Notes: generated by a model from the sequence alone, not told the origin. A stretch of 64,000 nucleotides of DNA from Streptomyces sp. NBC_01460 (GCF_036227405.1 NZ_CP109473.1:7750001-7814000); one strand, 5' to 3'. Positions 38,462 to 47,872 are shown, counted from the first letter of the stretch. Made by a program: numbers and translations.

Positions 38462-38502
38462 CGGCCACTGGCCACTGGCCGCTTCCGTGTCCTGTGCGGT
38501 GC

Positions 38503-39951
38503 CTACCCCTCTTCCGGAGCGTGCCCGCGGGGCCGGAGCGGTACGGGACGGGCCACCGGCCTCATGAAGTCCCGCACGTAGGTCCGGTGCCATCGGCATC
38601 CGGTGGCCCGCAACTCCTGCCCGTCGGTGTACCGGTAGTGGAAGACCCTGGCCCGGATGTGGGCGGGCGGGCCGTCGGGGAACGGGTTGTGGCCTATGAG
38701 GCGCAGGGTGTCCCGGTCGCCCCGCAGCAGCCGTTCGACGAACGGACCGAACCAGGAGCGGGCGTACGCGGGGGAGAGCGCCGCGAACCACATCATCCAG
38801 TCCAGCCGCAGGTGGTACGGAGCGAACTGGCGCGGGAGCCTGCGCGGATCACCGGGCTTGCCGCGGAACCCGTATTCGAGCCAGCGGGTCCCCTCGTGGA
38901 TCACGGCCTCCTCGGTGCCCTCGACCACCACCTCCAGCCGGATCCTGCTGATACTTCCGAAGGCTCCGTAGGTGTTGACCAGGTGCAACGGGTCGAAGGA
39001 CCGGTTCATCACCTGGCGGCGGGAGAGGAGATTGCGTGCCGGGCGGTAGCTGAGTGCCAGGACGAGGGCGGTGACGGCGAGGACCACCACCTCGTACCAG
39101 AGGGGCGACGCCGGCTGGGCGGGCGGCGGGCCGGCGACCGGTGACCAGTCGACCGCCGCGAGGGCGATGACGATGGTCAGCCAGTTGAGCCAGGCGAAGT
39201 TCCCCGACAGCACCAGCCACAGCTGGGTGAGCACCATGAGCCCGGCCGCGACGCTCGCCACGGGCTGCGGGGTGAACAGCAGGAAGGGCACCAGGAGCTG
39301 GGTGACGTGGTTGGCGGCGACCTCCACCCGGTGGACCGGGCTCGGGAGCCGGTGGAAGAGCCGGCTGAGGGGGCCCGGCATGGGCTGCGTCTCGTGGTGG
39401 AAGTCCAGGCAGGTCAGCCGTCGCCAGCACGCGTCCCCCCGGATCTTGATGAGACCGGCGCCGAACTCCACCCGGAAGAGCAGCCAGCGCAACAGCCACA
39501 GCACGAGCACCGGTGCCGCCGTGTCCCCGTTGCCGAGGAACACGGCCAGGAACCCCGTCTCCAGCAGGAGCGACTCCCAGCCGAAGCCGTACCAGACCTG
39601 TCCGACCTGGACGACGGACAGGTAGAGCACCCACGGCACCGCCCACAGGGCCATCGCCGCCCACAGGGGGACGTAGCCGTCCACGCCGGCCAGCAGAGTG
39701 AGCGACACCGCGGCACCGGTCCACGCGACCAGCGCGAAGAAGCGGTCGGAGTAATGGAGCCGGAACAGTCCGGGCGCGGCCCGCCACGAGGTACGCCGCA
39801 GGAGGTCGGGCACGGGGAGCATGCCGTGTGAACCGATCAGCGCCCGGAACTGGAGCGCCGCGGCGACGAAAGCGACGAGATAGACGGCGGCCAGCCCCCG
39901 CTGGAAGACCAGCCTGCTCAGCCAGTAGCCGTCTGCGGTGAACCACTCCAT
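38503..39951 (-). CDS. Lipase maturation factor (LMF1)-like membrane protein
   Basis: A 482-residue protein with about 8 hydrophobic segments. LMF family landmarks include QFRALIGSHGMLP, WYGFGWESLLLETGFL, RVEFGAGLIKIRGDACWR, LDFHHETQPMPGP, the C-terminal WLEYGFRGKPGDP and LDWMMWFAAL. Animal LMF1 helps fold lipases in the ER; bacterial members have unknown roles, though the VKGC/HTTM-like fold suggests a membrane-bound helper or carboxylase relative. It leads into DUF1990 and YndJ genes on the same strand. Confidence 0.87.
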   Translation of the reverse strand: MEWFTADGYWLSRLVFQRGLAAVYLVAFVAAALQFRALIGSHGMLPVPDLLRRTSWRAAPGLFRLHYSDRFFALVAWTGAAVSLTLLAGVDGYVPLWAAMALWAVPWVLYLSVVQVGQVWYGFGWESLLLETGFLAVFLGNGDTAAPVLVLWLLRWLLFRVEFGAGLIKIRGDACWRRLTCLDFHHETQPMPGPLSRLFHRLPSPVHRVEVAANHVTQLLVPFLLFTPQPVASVAAGLMVLTQLWLVLSGNFAWLNWLTIVIALAAVDWSPVAGPPPAQPASPLWYEVVVLAVTALVLALSYRPARNLLSRRQVMNRSFDPLHLVNTYGAFGSISRIRLEVVVEGTEEAVIHEGTRWLEYGFRGKPGDPRRLPRQFAPYHLRLDWMMWFAALSPAYARSWFGPFVERLLRGDRDTLRLIGHNPFPDGPPAHIRARVFHYRYTDGQELRATGCRWHRTYVRDFMRPVARPVPLRPRGHAPEEG

Positions 39952-39979
39952 CGTCTCCAGTATCCGGCCCGGACCGCCG

Positions 39980-40489
39980 TCAGGCAGCCGCCACCGTCCG
40001 GCGGAGCACGGTGGCGAGCCGGCGCGCGTACCAGTGCTGCGCCACCGGTACGAGCGGGCCCGCCAGCCGGGCGTACCAGCAGGCCGGCCGTGAGAACGCG
40101 GTGACGGTGAACCACACGGTGCCGTCGTCCGCCAGCTCCACCACGAAGCTCTCCTCCCCGCGTTCCGGGTGTCCCGGCCTGGTGCCGTAGGCGAAGCCGG
40201 TGCGGTCCTCCTCGTACGTGGTCCAGACGACCTCGCAGGGGGCGGTGACGCGGAGCCGTCCGATGGCCGCAGACACGTCGACGGTGACCCCGGCGGCGGC
40301 CCGCGGGGCGGAGGCCTTCACCCCGGCACCCGCGGCCCGGTGCACGCGCCACTCGGTGACGGCGGCGCCCGCGGCCTCGAAGTCCGCGCGGCCCCTGCCG
40401 ATCGCGGCGCGGTGGTGCAGGTGGTTGTAGCCGTCCGGCAGCGGTCCGAGCCGGGTGGCTCCGGCCTCCGGGTACGTCAGGGTGCTCAT
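39980..40489 (-). CDS. DUF1990 family protein
   Basis: A 169-residue DUF1990 protein, recognised by YNHLHHRAAIGRGRADFEAA, the APCEVVWTTYEEDRTGFAYGT core and GEESFVVELADDGTVWFTVTAFSRP. No enzyme motif is known; the fold is thought to resemble START-like ligand-binding proteins. It is coupled to the upstream YndJ-like gene (4-base overlap), and the LMF-like gene follows after 28 bases. The three probably make up one membrane-associated operon of unknown function. Confidence 0.85.
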   Translation of the reverse strand: MSTLTYPEAGATRLGPLPDGYNHLHHRAAIGRGRADFEAAGAAVTEWRVHRAAGAGVKASAPRAAAGVTVDVSAAIGRLRVTAPCEVVWTTYEEDRTGFAYGTRPGHPERGEESFVVELADDGTVWFTVTAFSRPACWYARLAGPLVPVAQHWYARRLATVLRRTVAAA

Positions 40490-41322
40490 GCGGTCCTGCC
40501 TTCCGGGTGGGTGAGGTCCTGGAGCCGGCGCCGGGCCAGCAGCGCGCAGAGGGCGAAGCCCAGCGCGTTGCCGAGCCCGTGCGTGGCGGCCATCCAGGTC
40601 AGGGTGGGGTGGGGGAGTCCGGTGGCCTCGCCCAGTGCCCAGCTCAGCGCGAGCACCATGGTGGCCACGAGCACGCCGGCCGACACGGTGAGCAGGGTAC
40701 GGGTGAGGCGGTCACGGCCGTCGGTGCGGACGGTGCGCCAGGTCAGCAGGGCGACCGTCCACATCCCCGCCGTGAGCAGGAGCGCCCCTGCCAGCTCGGT
40801 CCACTCACCGGCGAAGTAGCCGACGAGGACGAGCAGGGTGCCGAGCGGGACGCTCAGGGCGGCGAACCGGCCCGCCGTGCCGTCCTCCGCCCGGCAGGCG
40901 AGGCCGGCGACGAGGGCGGCGGCGAAGCCGGCGAAGTGGAAGTGCGGCACGGTCAGCGCCAGGATGCCGAGCCCGAATCCGAACAGTTCGTGGCCCGAGC
41001 GCTCGGCGACGAGGGCGAGCGCCGCGATGGACGGGGTGACCAGGGCCGTGAGCAGGGCTGCCTCCACCGGCCGTGCGCTGCGCGTGCGGGCGAGGCGCCG
41101 GGGTGCGTGGGAGGCGAGGAGCAGCGTCCCCAGCGCGTAGCAGAGGGAGAGCGCGGTGGCGGTGGCGCCGCGCGGCAGCCACAGGGAGACCGCGCCGGGC
41201 AGCGCGAAGAGCGGCCACCAGTGCCGTATCCGGGCGAGCGCCGGGTCGCCGACGAGCCCCAGGCCCATCGGCACGATCACCAGCATGCCCAGCATCACGA
41301 TCAGTCCGACCAGTACGGACAC
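40486..41322 (-). CDS. YndJ-like polytopic membrane protein
   Basis: About 278-290 residues with roughly nine hydrophobic helices. The YndJ-type landmark is LGILALTVPHFHFAGFAAAL, plus WMAATHGLGNALGFALC near the C-terminus. The start is uncertain: GTG 41322 with GAGGCGGGGG upstream is preferred, but ATG 41358 is in frame. It is the first gene of the DUF1990/LMF-like operon, and paired TTGAAC-type palindromes lie upstream. YndJ proteins often occur beside DUF1990 proteins; the role is unknown. Confidence 0.82.
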   Translation of the reverse strand: MSVLVGLIVMLGMLVIVPMGLGLVGDPALARIRHWWPLFALPGAVSLWLPRGATATALSLCYALGTLLLASHAPRRLARTRSARPVEAALLTALVTPSIAALALVAERSGHELFGFGLGILALTVPHFHFAGFAAALVAGLACRAEDGTAGRFAALSVPLGTLLVLVGYFAGEWTELAGALLLTAGMWTVALLTWRTVRTDGRDRLTRTLLTVSAGVLVATMVLALSWALGEATGLPHPTLTWMAATHGLGNALGFALCALLARRRLQDLTHPEGRTA

Positions 41323-41376
41323 CGTGCCCACCCCCGCCTCATGACGAACAAGCCCCATCGCGTACAGCCCGAACGG

Positions 41377-41394
41377 AATTGAACTTGTTCAATT
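41377..41394. promoter_or_regulatory. Operator-like palindrome 1
   Basis: Perfect 18-base palindrome AATTGAACTTGTTCAATT, i.e. TTGAAC-TT-GTTCAA with extended arms. It lies in the short divergent gap between the YndJ-like gene and the PAS-GAF-PP2C gene. The AT-rich composition contrasts with the surroundings. Confidence 0.75.
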
Positions 41395-41420
41395 CTGCTC
41401 GGGCCGAGCATAGAGCTTGT

Positions 41421-41436
41421 CTTGAACGCGTTCAAG
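41421..41436. promoter_or_regulatory. Operator-like palindrome 2
   Basis: Perfect 16-base palindrome CTTGAACGCGTTCAAG, again TTGAAC-N2-GTTCAA. Its centre is 43 bases (about four helical turns) from that of palindrome 1, so two dimers would bind the same DNA face. TetR- or MarR-type repressors use sites of this form; no such gene is adjacent. Confidence 0.75.
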
Positions 41437-41476
41437 GCGGCCTGTTCAGTCGAGGAATCGGACAAATAATGGCAGA

Positions 41477-43552
41477 GTGGCGCACATGGATGATCGGGTA
41501 GCGGGTGCCCTGTCACTCCCGGACGACTGGCCCGCCCACCCGGACCTCAGCCTCGCCCTGAACCGAATGGGCAGCTTCGACTGGGATCTGGACAGCGGCC
41601 TCATGCACATGGACGAGCCCGCCCTCGACGTGTTCGAACTGCGCCCCGACGAGTACGACGGCCGCCCGGAAGGGCTCGCGCAGCGCGTGCCCGCCGACGA
41701 GGCGATCCGGCTCGACGGCATGGTGTCCCAGGCGCTCAAGAGCGGCCGCAACAACTACGGCGCGTACTTCCGCAGGATGCAGCGGGACGGAACGCTGAGC
41801 TGGACCCACACCCAGGGGTTCATCCGCCGCGACGGCACCGGGCGGCCCCGCCGGATCATCGGCATCATCCGGGACGCCACCCAGGAACTGGCCGAATCCA
41901 CCGCCCGGCGGACCGTCGACGAGGAACGGCGGCGCCGCACCAGCCTGGTCGAGGGCACCACGGCGGCCCTGGCCCACGCGCGGACGGTCAAGGACGTCAC
42001 CGAGGTCCTGAAGAGCTCCCGGGGGCTGGCCAACCTCGGCGCCACCAGCCTCGTCATGGGGCTGCTCGAATCCGGGCGCATCCACCTGGTGGCGGACGGT
42101 CCCGAAGGGGCGTTCGTGCAGGGCACCCGCTACACCCGGACCGACGAGCCGTATCCGATGAGCGAAGTGATCCGCACGCTCACGCCGCGTTTCATCGAGA
42201 CCCCCGAGGACTTCGCGGCTTCCTACCCCATCCTCTGGCCCCACATCAGCCACCTGGGCATCACCGCGGCCGCGTACATGCCCCTCATCGCCCAGGCCCG
42301 CCCGATCGGCGCACTCGGGCTCCTGTACGGCAACAAGGCGGGATTCACCAGCGACGAGCGGAACCTTCTCGTGGCCCTCGGCAGCTCGATCGCCCAGAGC
42401 CTGCAGCGGGCGATGCTCTACGAGCAGGAGCACGATCTCGCCGAAGGGCTCCAGCAGGCGATGCTGCCGCGCCGGATCCCCGAGGTGCCGGGGGCGCAGG
42501 TCGCCGTCCGCTACCGCTCGGCGCGGCTCGGCCGGGACATCGGCGGGGACTGGTACGACATCATCCCGCTGCCCGGGGGCCGGGTCGGCGCCGTCATCGG
42601 CGACGTACAGGGGCACGACACGCACGCGGCGGCCGTGATGGGGCAGCTCCGGATCGTGCTGCGCGCCTACGCGGCCGAAGGGCACAGCCCCGCCACGGTC
42701 ATGGCGCGCGCCTCCGTGTTCCTGCACGAACTCGACACCGACCGCTTCGCGACCTGCACGTACGCCGAAGCGGACATGACCACCGGAGTGGTCCAGCTGG
42801 TGAGGGCCGGGCACGTCGATCCCGCCCTGCGGGACGTCGACGGGAACTGCCGCAAACTGCCGGTCGAGGGCGGCATGCCGCTGGGGCTGTCCGCGGAGTT
42901 CGGGCAGCTCGAGTACCCGGTCAGCACCGTCGACCTGGACCCGGGCCAGACGATGATCCTCTACACCGACGGCATGGTGGAGCTCCCGGGCACCGACCTC
43001 GACGAGGGGCTGCTGCTGCTCGCGTCCACCGTGCGCGACGGCCCGGAGGACCTCCAGAAACTGGCCGACCGGCTCTGCGAGGTCGTCGACGAGCGGGGCG
43101 GTGAGGACGACATGGCGATGCTCCTGCTCCGCCGCAACGCGGCCCACGCCCCCCACCCGGGCGGCCGGCTCCAGCAGCACGTCGCCCAGAACGACCCCGA
43201 GGCGCTCACCTCCGCCCGTCACATGATCCGTGCGGCGGTGCGCGCCTGGGGGGCGAAGGGCCGGGCGGACGAGGTCGAGCTGGCGGCGGACGAGCTGATC
43301 ACCAACGCGCTGATGCACACCGACGGCGGCGCCATCGTCACCATCCGGGTGCTCACCGGATCCGAACGCCGCCTCCGGGTCGATGTCGAGGACCGCTCCA
43401 GCGCGCTGCCCCGACGCAGGGAGGCGGGGGAATCCGGGGTCTCGGGCCGCGGGCTCATGCTCGTCGACCGGCTGGCCGACGTCTGGGGGGTGGAGTCCCG
43501 CGGCAACGGCAAGTGCGTGTGGTGCGAATTCCTCATCGAGGACCACCGGTAG
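41477..43552 (+). CDS. PAS-GAF-PP2C-ATPase phosphatase/kinase (SpoIIE-type)
   Basis: A 691-residue multi-domain regulator starting at GTG 41477 or ATG 41486. It has a PAS domain (about 25-135; SFDWDLDSGLMHMD), GAF (about 155-310), PP2C phosphatase (about 330-550; DIGGDWYDIIPLPGGRVGAVIGD, YTDGMVELPG, GGEDDMAMLLLR), and a GHKL ATPase (about 575-690; ELAADELITNALMHTDGGA). Streptomyces encodes many such proteins joining an RsbU-like phosphatase to an RsbW-like kinase, predicted to switch anti-sigma antagonists. Two palindromic operators lie just upstream of its start. Confidence 0.92.
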   Translation: MAHMDDRVAGALSLPDDWPAHPDLSLALNRMGSFDWDLDSGLMHMDEPALDVFELRPDEYDGRPEGLAQRVPADEAIRLDGMVSQALKSGRNNYGAYFRRMQRDGTLSWTHTQGFIRRDGTGRPRRIIGIIRDATQELAESTARRTVDEERRRRTSLVEGTTAALAHARTVKDVTEVLKSSRGLANLGATSLVMGLLESGRIHLVADGPEGAFVQGTRYTRTDEPYPMSEVIRTLTPRFIETPEDFAASYPILWPHISHLGITAAAYMPLIAQARPIGALGLLYGNKAGFTSDERNLLVALGSSIAQSLQRAMLYEQEHDLAEGLQQAMLPRRIPEVPGAQVAVRYRSARLGRDIGGDWYDIIPLPGGRVGAVIGDVQGHDTHAAAVMGQLRIVLRAYAAEGHSPATVMARASVFLHELDTDRFATCTYAEADMTTGVVQLVRAGHVDPALRDVDGNCRKLPVEGGMPLGLSAEFGQLEYPVSTVDLDPGQTMILYTDGMVELPGTDLDEGLLLLASTVRDGPEDLQKLADRLCEVVDERGGEDDMAMLLLRRNAAHAPHPGGRLQQHVAQNDPEALTSARHMIRAAVRAWGAKGRADEVELAADELITNALMHTDGGAIVTIRVLTGSERRLRVDVEDRSSALPRRREAGESGVSGRGLMLVDRLADVWGVESRGNGKCVWCEFLIEDHR

Positions 43553-43672
43553 CGCCGAGGCCGGGACACAGTGAGACTGTAACAGTACGTAACATGTCCA
43601 TACTTGACCGTAACTGAGCTTGCGGGATTGACTGCGATCCCGCCGTTCCGTTGCCGACGACGCGAGGCCCCG

Positions 43673-45031
43673 TTGAGTACCGAGCTTCTGGCCCCTCTTG
43701 ATCTGGCTTTCTGGCACCTCGAATCCGATGCCCATCCGATGCACCTCGGTGCGCTCGCCGTCTTCGACCCGGTGCCCGGCGTGGCCGCGCAGGACCTGCT
43801 CGAACTCCTCGGAGCCCGCGCCGAAGCGATCCCCCGGCTCCGGATGCGGGTGCGCGACGTCCTGCTGCCCGTGGGAGGCGCCGCCTGGTTCACCGACAAG
43901 GACTTCGACGTGCACCGGCACGTCAGGCGGGTCGTGCTCCCGGCGGGCGACTTCATGGCGGGGGCGACCCGGCTCGCCGGCGAGCTCATGGAGCGGCCGC
44001 TCGGGCGGGGGCTCCCGCCCTGGCAGATGTACCTCCTCGACAGCCCGGGTGACGGCCCCTTCGCCGTCCTCGTGAAGCTGCACCACGCGCTCGCCGACGG
44101 CATGAGGGCCGTCGCCATCGGCGCCGGCATCTTCGACCAGATCGCCTCCGCCGGCGCGGGCCGCGGCGTGGTGCGCCGCCGGAGCCCCGTGCCGCCCCGC
44201 TCCTGGCTGCCCGGCCCCTACGAGGCGGCCGGCATCGCGATGGACCGGCTCGGGGACGTCCGGCGGGCGCTGGGGGTCGGCGCCTCGGTGGTCCGCGCCA
44301 GCCGCCTGGACCTGCGCGCCACCACCGCGCTGACCGCACGCTCCAGCGGTACGCGCCGACTGGCTACGGCCGAGCTCGACGCCGGGACGGTGCAGCGCAT
44401 CCGGCGCACCGAGGGCGGCACGGCCAACGACGTCCTGCTCGCGGTCGTCGCCGGCGCGCTGCGGCGCTGGATGGTCGAACGGGGGGAGCCGCTCCCCGGT
44501 GCCGACCCGCGCGCCCTGGTGCCGGTCTCACGGCGCCGGCCCGGTGGAGCGGCCACCGGGAACAAGCTGTCCGCCTACCTGCTCGGGCTGCCCGTCGGCG
44601 AACCCGATCCCCGCGAACGGCTGCGCCTCGTCCGTACGGGCATGGTCCGCAACAAGGCGGCCGGACCGCTGCGCGGCGCGGGCGCCGTCGCCGTCCTGGC
44701 CGACCAGCTGCCCGCGCTGGCCCACCGGTTCGGCGCACCGCTCGCCGGGAACGCGGCCCGGATGCTCTTCGACATCCTGGTCACCAGCGTGCCCCTGCCC
44801 CGCTCGGCGCTCTCGCTCGGCGGATGCCCCCTGCGCGCCGTCTACCCCATGGCGCCACTGGCCCGTGGACAGTCCCTGGCCGTCGCCCTGTCCACCTACG
44901 GCGGGCGGGTACAGGTCGGACTGGTCGCCGACGGGAAGGCGCTGCCCGACCTCGACCGGCTGGCCTCCGCGGTCCAGGAGGAACTGCGCGAACTGCACAC
45001 ACTCGTGCCCACGGTGCCCGCCCCCGCGTGA
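43673..45031 (+). CDS. Wax ester synthase/diacylglycerol acyltransferase (WS/DGAT)
   Basis: TTG at 43673 with GAGG upstream gives LSTELLAPLDLAFWHLES, the normal N-terminus of the family; an in-frame ATG at 43604 adds unrelated residues. The 452-residue protein has the condensing motif HHALADG (137-143), the PLGRGLPPWQMYLLD stretch, and a C-terminal LSTYGGRVQVGLVAD. The enzyme esterifies acyl-CoA to diacylglycerol or alcohols, making storage triacylglycerol, which is common in Streptomyces. Upstream DNA repeats GTAAC three times (43577-43612). Confidence 0.9.
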   Translation: MSTELLAPLDLAFWHLESDAHPMHLGALAVFDPVPGVAAQDLLELLGARAEAIPRLRMRVRDVLLPVGGAAWFTDKDFDVHRHVRRVVLPAGDFMAGATRLAGELMERPLGRGLPPWQMYLLDSPGDGPFAVLVKLHHALADGMRAVAIGAGIFDQIASAGAGRGVVRRRSPVPPRSWLPGPYEAAGIAMDRLGDVRRALGVGASVVRASRLDLRATTALTARSSGTRRLATAELDAGTVQRIRRTEGGTANDVLLAVVAGALRRWMVERGEPLPGADPRALVPVSRRRPGGAATGNKLSAYLLGLPVGEPDPRERLRLVRTGMVRNKAAGPLRGAGAVAVLADQLPALAHRFGAPLAGNAARMLFDILVTSVPLPRSALSLGGCPLRAVYPMAPLARGQSLAVALSTYGGRVQVGLVADGKALPDLDRLASAVQEELRELHTLVPTVPAPA

Positions 45032-45052
45032 GAACCGGTCCGCCGGACACGG

Positions 45053-45082
45053 TTGACGCATCCGATTGATCCGATGAATAGT
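45053..45082 (+). promoter_or_regulatory. Candidate promoter of the aldo/keto reductase operon
   Basis: TTGACG (45053-45058) followed at 17-18 bases by GAATAGT. It would start transcription about 35 bases before the reductase ATG at 45125. Confidence 0.45.
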
Positions 45083-45124
45083 CCTCTACGGACCATCAGG
45101 GATCACCGGCGGGGGCGGCCAGAC

Positions 45125-46093
45125 ATGCGGCGCATCAGACTCGGACGCAGCGCGGTCGAGATCACCGAACTCTCCTTCGGGGCGGCGGCCCTCGGCAATC
45201 TCTTCACCGAGATCGGCCCGGAACAGGCCGCGGCCACCGTCGACGCCGCATGGGACGAGGGCATCCGGTACTTCGACACCGCGCCGCACTACGGTCTCGG
45301 GCTCTCCGAGCGCCGCCTCGGCGAGGCGCTGCGCGACCGGCCCCGCGACGCGTACGCCGTGTCCACGAAGGCGGGACGCCTGCTCGACCCCCTGACCCCC
45401 GCCGAGACCGCTGGCCGCCAGGGTCTTTCCGACGGGTTCGCCGTACCGCACACCCACCGGCGCCGCTGGGACTTCAGCGCCGACGGCATCCGCCGCAGCA
45501 TCGAGGACAGCCTCGGACGGCTCGGCCTCGACCGGATCGACGTCGTCTATCTGCACGACCCGGACGATCACGGGGAAGCGGCCTTCCGCGAGGGCTACCC
45601 GGCTCTGGAGGAACTGCGTGCCGAAGGCGTGGTCGGCGCCATCGGCGCGGGGATGAACCAGACCGCGATGCTCACGCGCTTCCTGCGGGAGACCGATGTC
45701 GACGCGGTCCTCTGCGCAGGCCGCTTCACCCTCCTGGACGACAGTGCTCTGGAGACGCTGCTGCCGGAGGCCGCCGCCCGCGGCCGCGGCGTGGTCATCG
45801 GAGGTGTCTTCAACTCCGGGCTGCTCGCCGACCCGCGCCCCGGAGCGACGTACGACTACGCGGCGGCCCCCCAGCCCCTCCTGGACCGGGCCCTGCTCAT
45901 CCGGGACGTCGCAGCGGGGCACGGGGTCCCGCTGCGGGCCGCCGCCCTCCACCACCCGCTGCGTCACCCGGCCGTGGCGGGGGTCCTCGTCGGCGCCCGC
46001 TCCCCGGAGGAGGTGCGGGACGCGGCGGCGCAGCTGCGCACGCCGGTCCCGGACGCGCTCTGGGACGACCTCCGTGCCGAAGGGCTGCTGTGA
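45125..46093 (+). CDS. Aldo/keto reductase (L-fucose/aldose 1-dehydrogenase-like)
   Basis: The 322-residue AKR starts at ATG 45125. The catalytic tetrad is Asp51 and Tyr56 (YFDTAPHYGLGLSE), Lys82 (STKAGRLLDP) and His144 (VYLHDPDD). RRWDFSADGIRRSIEDSLGRL is typical of the D-threo-aldose/L-fucose 1-dehydrogenase subgroup, which oxidises the sugar to a 1,5-lactone. The stop overlaps the start of a lactonase-like amidohydrolase, which supports a dehydrogenase-lactonase pair in fucose or related sugar catabolism. Confidence 0.87.
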   Translation: MRRIRLGRSAVEITELSFGAAALGNLFTEIGPEQAAATVDAAWDEGIRYFDTAPHYGLGLSERRLGEALRDRPRDAYAVSTKAGRLLDPLTPAETAGRQGLSDGFAVPHTHRRRWDFSADGIRRSIEDSLGRLGLDRIDVVYLHDPDDHGEAAFREGYPALEELRAEGVVGAIGAGMNQTAMLTRFLRETDVDAVLCAGRFTLLDDSALETLLPEAAARGRGVVIGGVFNSGLLADPRPGATYDYAAAPQPLLDRALLIRDVAAGHGVPLRAAALHHPLRHPAVAGVLVGARSPEEVRDAAAQLRTPVPDALWDDLRAEGLL

Positions 46094-46959
46094 CGACACC
46101 CCTGACGATCGTCGACGCCCACCACCACGTGTGGGACCTCGCGGTGCGCGACCAGGACTGGATCACCGGCGAGGAACTCGCCCCGATCCGCCGCACCTTC
46201 ACCCTCGCCGACCTGGAGCCCGAGGCGCGCGCCGCCGGGGTGGCCGCCACCGTCCTCGTCCAGACGGTCACCGTCGCCGAGGAGACCCTCGAATTCCTCG
46301 CGCTGGCCGACGGGAGCACCCTGGTCGCGGGCGTCGTCGGCTGGACCGATCTGACCGCTCCGGACGTCGCCGACACCCTCGCCGCGCTCCGCGCCCTGCC
46401 CGGCGGCGGCCGGCTCGTCGGTATCCGTCATCAGGTCCAGGGCGAACCCGACCCGGAGTGGCTGCTGCGTCCCGACGTCCTGCGCGGGCTGCGCGCCGTC
46501 GCCGCCGCGGGACTCGTCTACGACCTCATCGTGCGGCCCCACCAGCTGCCGGCCGCCGCCCGTGCCGCCGCGCTGCTGCCGGAGCTCAGCTTCGTACTCG
46601 ACCACGCGGGCAAGCCGCCGGTGGCGCTGGGGACCACGCACCCCTGGGCCGACGGCCTGCGGGCGCTCGCCGCACTGCCCAACACCGTCTGCAAGCTGTC
46701 CGGCCTGGTCACCGAGGCCGATCCCCGGTCCTGGACCGTCGAGGACCTGCGTCCCTACGCGGACACCGTCATCGAGGCCTTCGGCCCCGACCGGCTGATG
46801 TTCGGCTCCGACTGGCCGGTCTGCCGGCTCGCCGCCCCGTACGCCGACGTCCTCGGCGCGGCCCGCGAGCTGACCGGCCGGCTGGGGGAGGCCGGACGGC
46901 AGGCCGTCCTCGCCGGCACCGCGCGACGGGTGTACGGCCTGCGGGATCCCGCCGTCTGA
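46090..46959 (+). CDS. Amidohydrolase-2 family lactonase (fuconolactonase-like)
   Basis: GTG at 46090 overlaps the reductase stop (GTGA). The 289-residue TIM-barrel amidohydrolase has DAHHHVWD near the N-terminus (metal His pair), LVQTVTVAEETLEFL, FVLDHAGKPPV and MFGSDWPVCRL, matching the 2-pyrone-dicarboxylate/L-fucono-1,5-lactonase group. Its likely role is to open the lactone formed by the upstream dehydrogenase. No other fucose genes are nearby, so the exact sugar is inferred. Confidence 0.87.
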   Translation: MTTPLTIVDAHHHVWDLAVRDQDWITGEELAPIRRTFTLADLEPEARAAGVAATVLVQTVTVAEETLEFLALADGSTLVAGVVGWTDLTAPDVADTLAALRALPGGGRLVGIRHQVQGEPDPEWLLRPDVLRGLRAVAAAGLVYDLIVRPHQLPAAARAAALLPELSFVLDHAGKPPVALGTTHPWADGLRALAALPNTVCKLSGLVTEADPRSWTVEDLRPYADTVIEAFGPDRLMFGSDWPVCRLAAPYADVLGAARELTGRLGEAGRQAVLAGTARRVYGLRDPAV

Positions 46960-47004
46960 CCACCGCGCCGCGCGTTCGCGCGGCCGCTGCGGCAGGCTGG
47001 AGGC

Positions 47005-47865
47005 ATGCCCGAACTGCCGGAAGTCGAAGCCCTGCGGGACTTCCTCGGCGACCACCTGGTCGGCAAGGAGATCGCCCGTGTCCTGCCGCTCGCGATCAGC
47101 GTCATGAAGACGTACGACCCGCCGCCGACCGCTCTGGAAGGCGCCACCGTCACCTCGGTCGGCCGGCACGGCAAGTTCCTGGACATCACGGCCGGGGACC
47201 TCCATCTGCTCGTCCACCTCGCCCGGGCGGGCTGGCTGCAGTGGAAGGACAGCTTCCCCGCGACCCCGCCGCGCCCGGGCAAGGGGCCGCTCGCCCTGCG
47301 GACGGTCCTCACCGGCGGCGACGGCTTCGACCTGACCGAGATGGGCACCACCAAGCGGCTCGCCGTCCACCTGGTGCACGACCCCGCGGACGTGCCCGGG
47401 GTGGCGCGCCTCGGGCCCGACCCGCTCGCCGACTCGTTCGACCGGGACGCCCTCGCGACGGTGCTCGGCGCGGAACGCCGACAGGTCAAGGGCGCGCTGC
47501 GCGACCAGTCGCTGATCGCGGGCATCGGCAACGCCTACAGCGACGAGATCCTGCACGTCGCGAAGATGTCGCCGTTCAAGCTCACCACCAGCCTCGGCGA
47601 CAACGACATCACCCATCTGTACAACGCCCTGCGCACCACGCTCCAGGACGCCGTCGAACGCTCCCGGGGCGTCGCGGCGGGGCGGCTCAAGGCCGAGAAG
47701 AAGAGCAGCATGCGCGTCCACGGCCGTGCCGGGCAGCCCTGCCCGGTCTGCGGCGACACCGTGCTGGAGGTGTCGTTCAGCGACTCGTCGCTGCAGTACT
47801 GCCCCACCTGCCAGACGGGCGGCAAGCCGCTCGCCGACCGGCGGCTCTCCCGCCTCCTCAAGTAG
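47005..47865 (+). CDS. Fpg/Nei family DNA glycosylase
   Basis: A 286-residue base-excision repair glycosylase/AP lyase. It begins MPELPEVEALRD (catalytic Pro2-Glu3 after Met removal), has the conserved GRHGKFL lysine, the helix-2-turn-helix LIAGIGNAYSDEILH, and a C-terminal zinc finger (CPVCGD and CPTC). It removes oxidised bases and nicks the strand. It lies alone after the amidohydrolase gene. The K-K-S-S-M-R segment and length fit actinobacterial Fpg/Nei homologues. Confidence 0.93.
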   Translation: MPELPEVEALRDFLGDHLVGKEIARVLPLAISVMKTYDPPPTALEGATVTSVGRHGKFLDITAGDLHLLVHLARAGWLQWKDSFPATPPRPGKGPLALRTVLTGGDGFDLTEMGTTKRLAVHLVHDPADVPGVARLGPDPLADSFDRDALATVLGAERRQVKGALRDQSLIAGIGNAYSDEILHVAKMSPFKLTTSLGDNDITHLYNALRTTLQDAVERSRGVAAGRLKAEKKSSMRVHGRAGQPCPVCGDTVLEVSFSDSSLQYCPTCQTGGKPLADRRLSRLLK

Positions 47866-47872
47866 CCCCGGG

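Noticed and set aside
41513..44086. 857-codon minus-strand open frame
   Set aside because: Shadow of the PAS-GAF-PP2C and WS/DGAT genes, with Val/Gly/Arg-rich composition and no recognisable domain.
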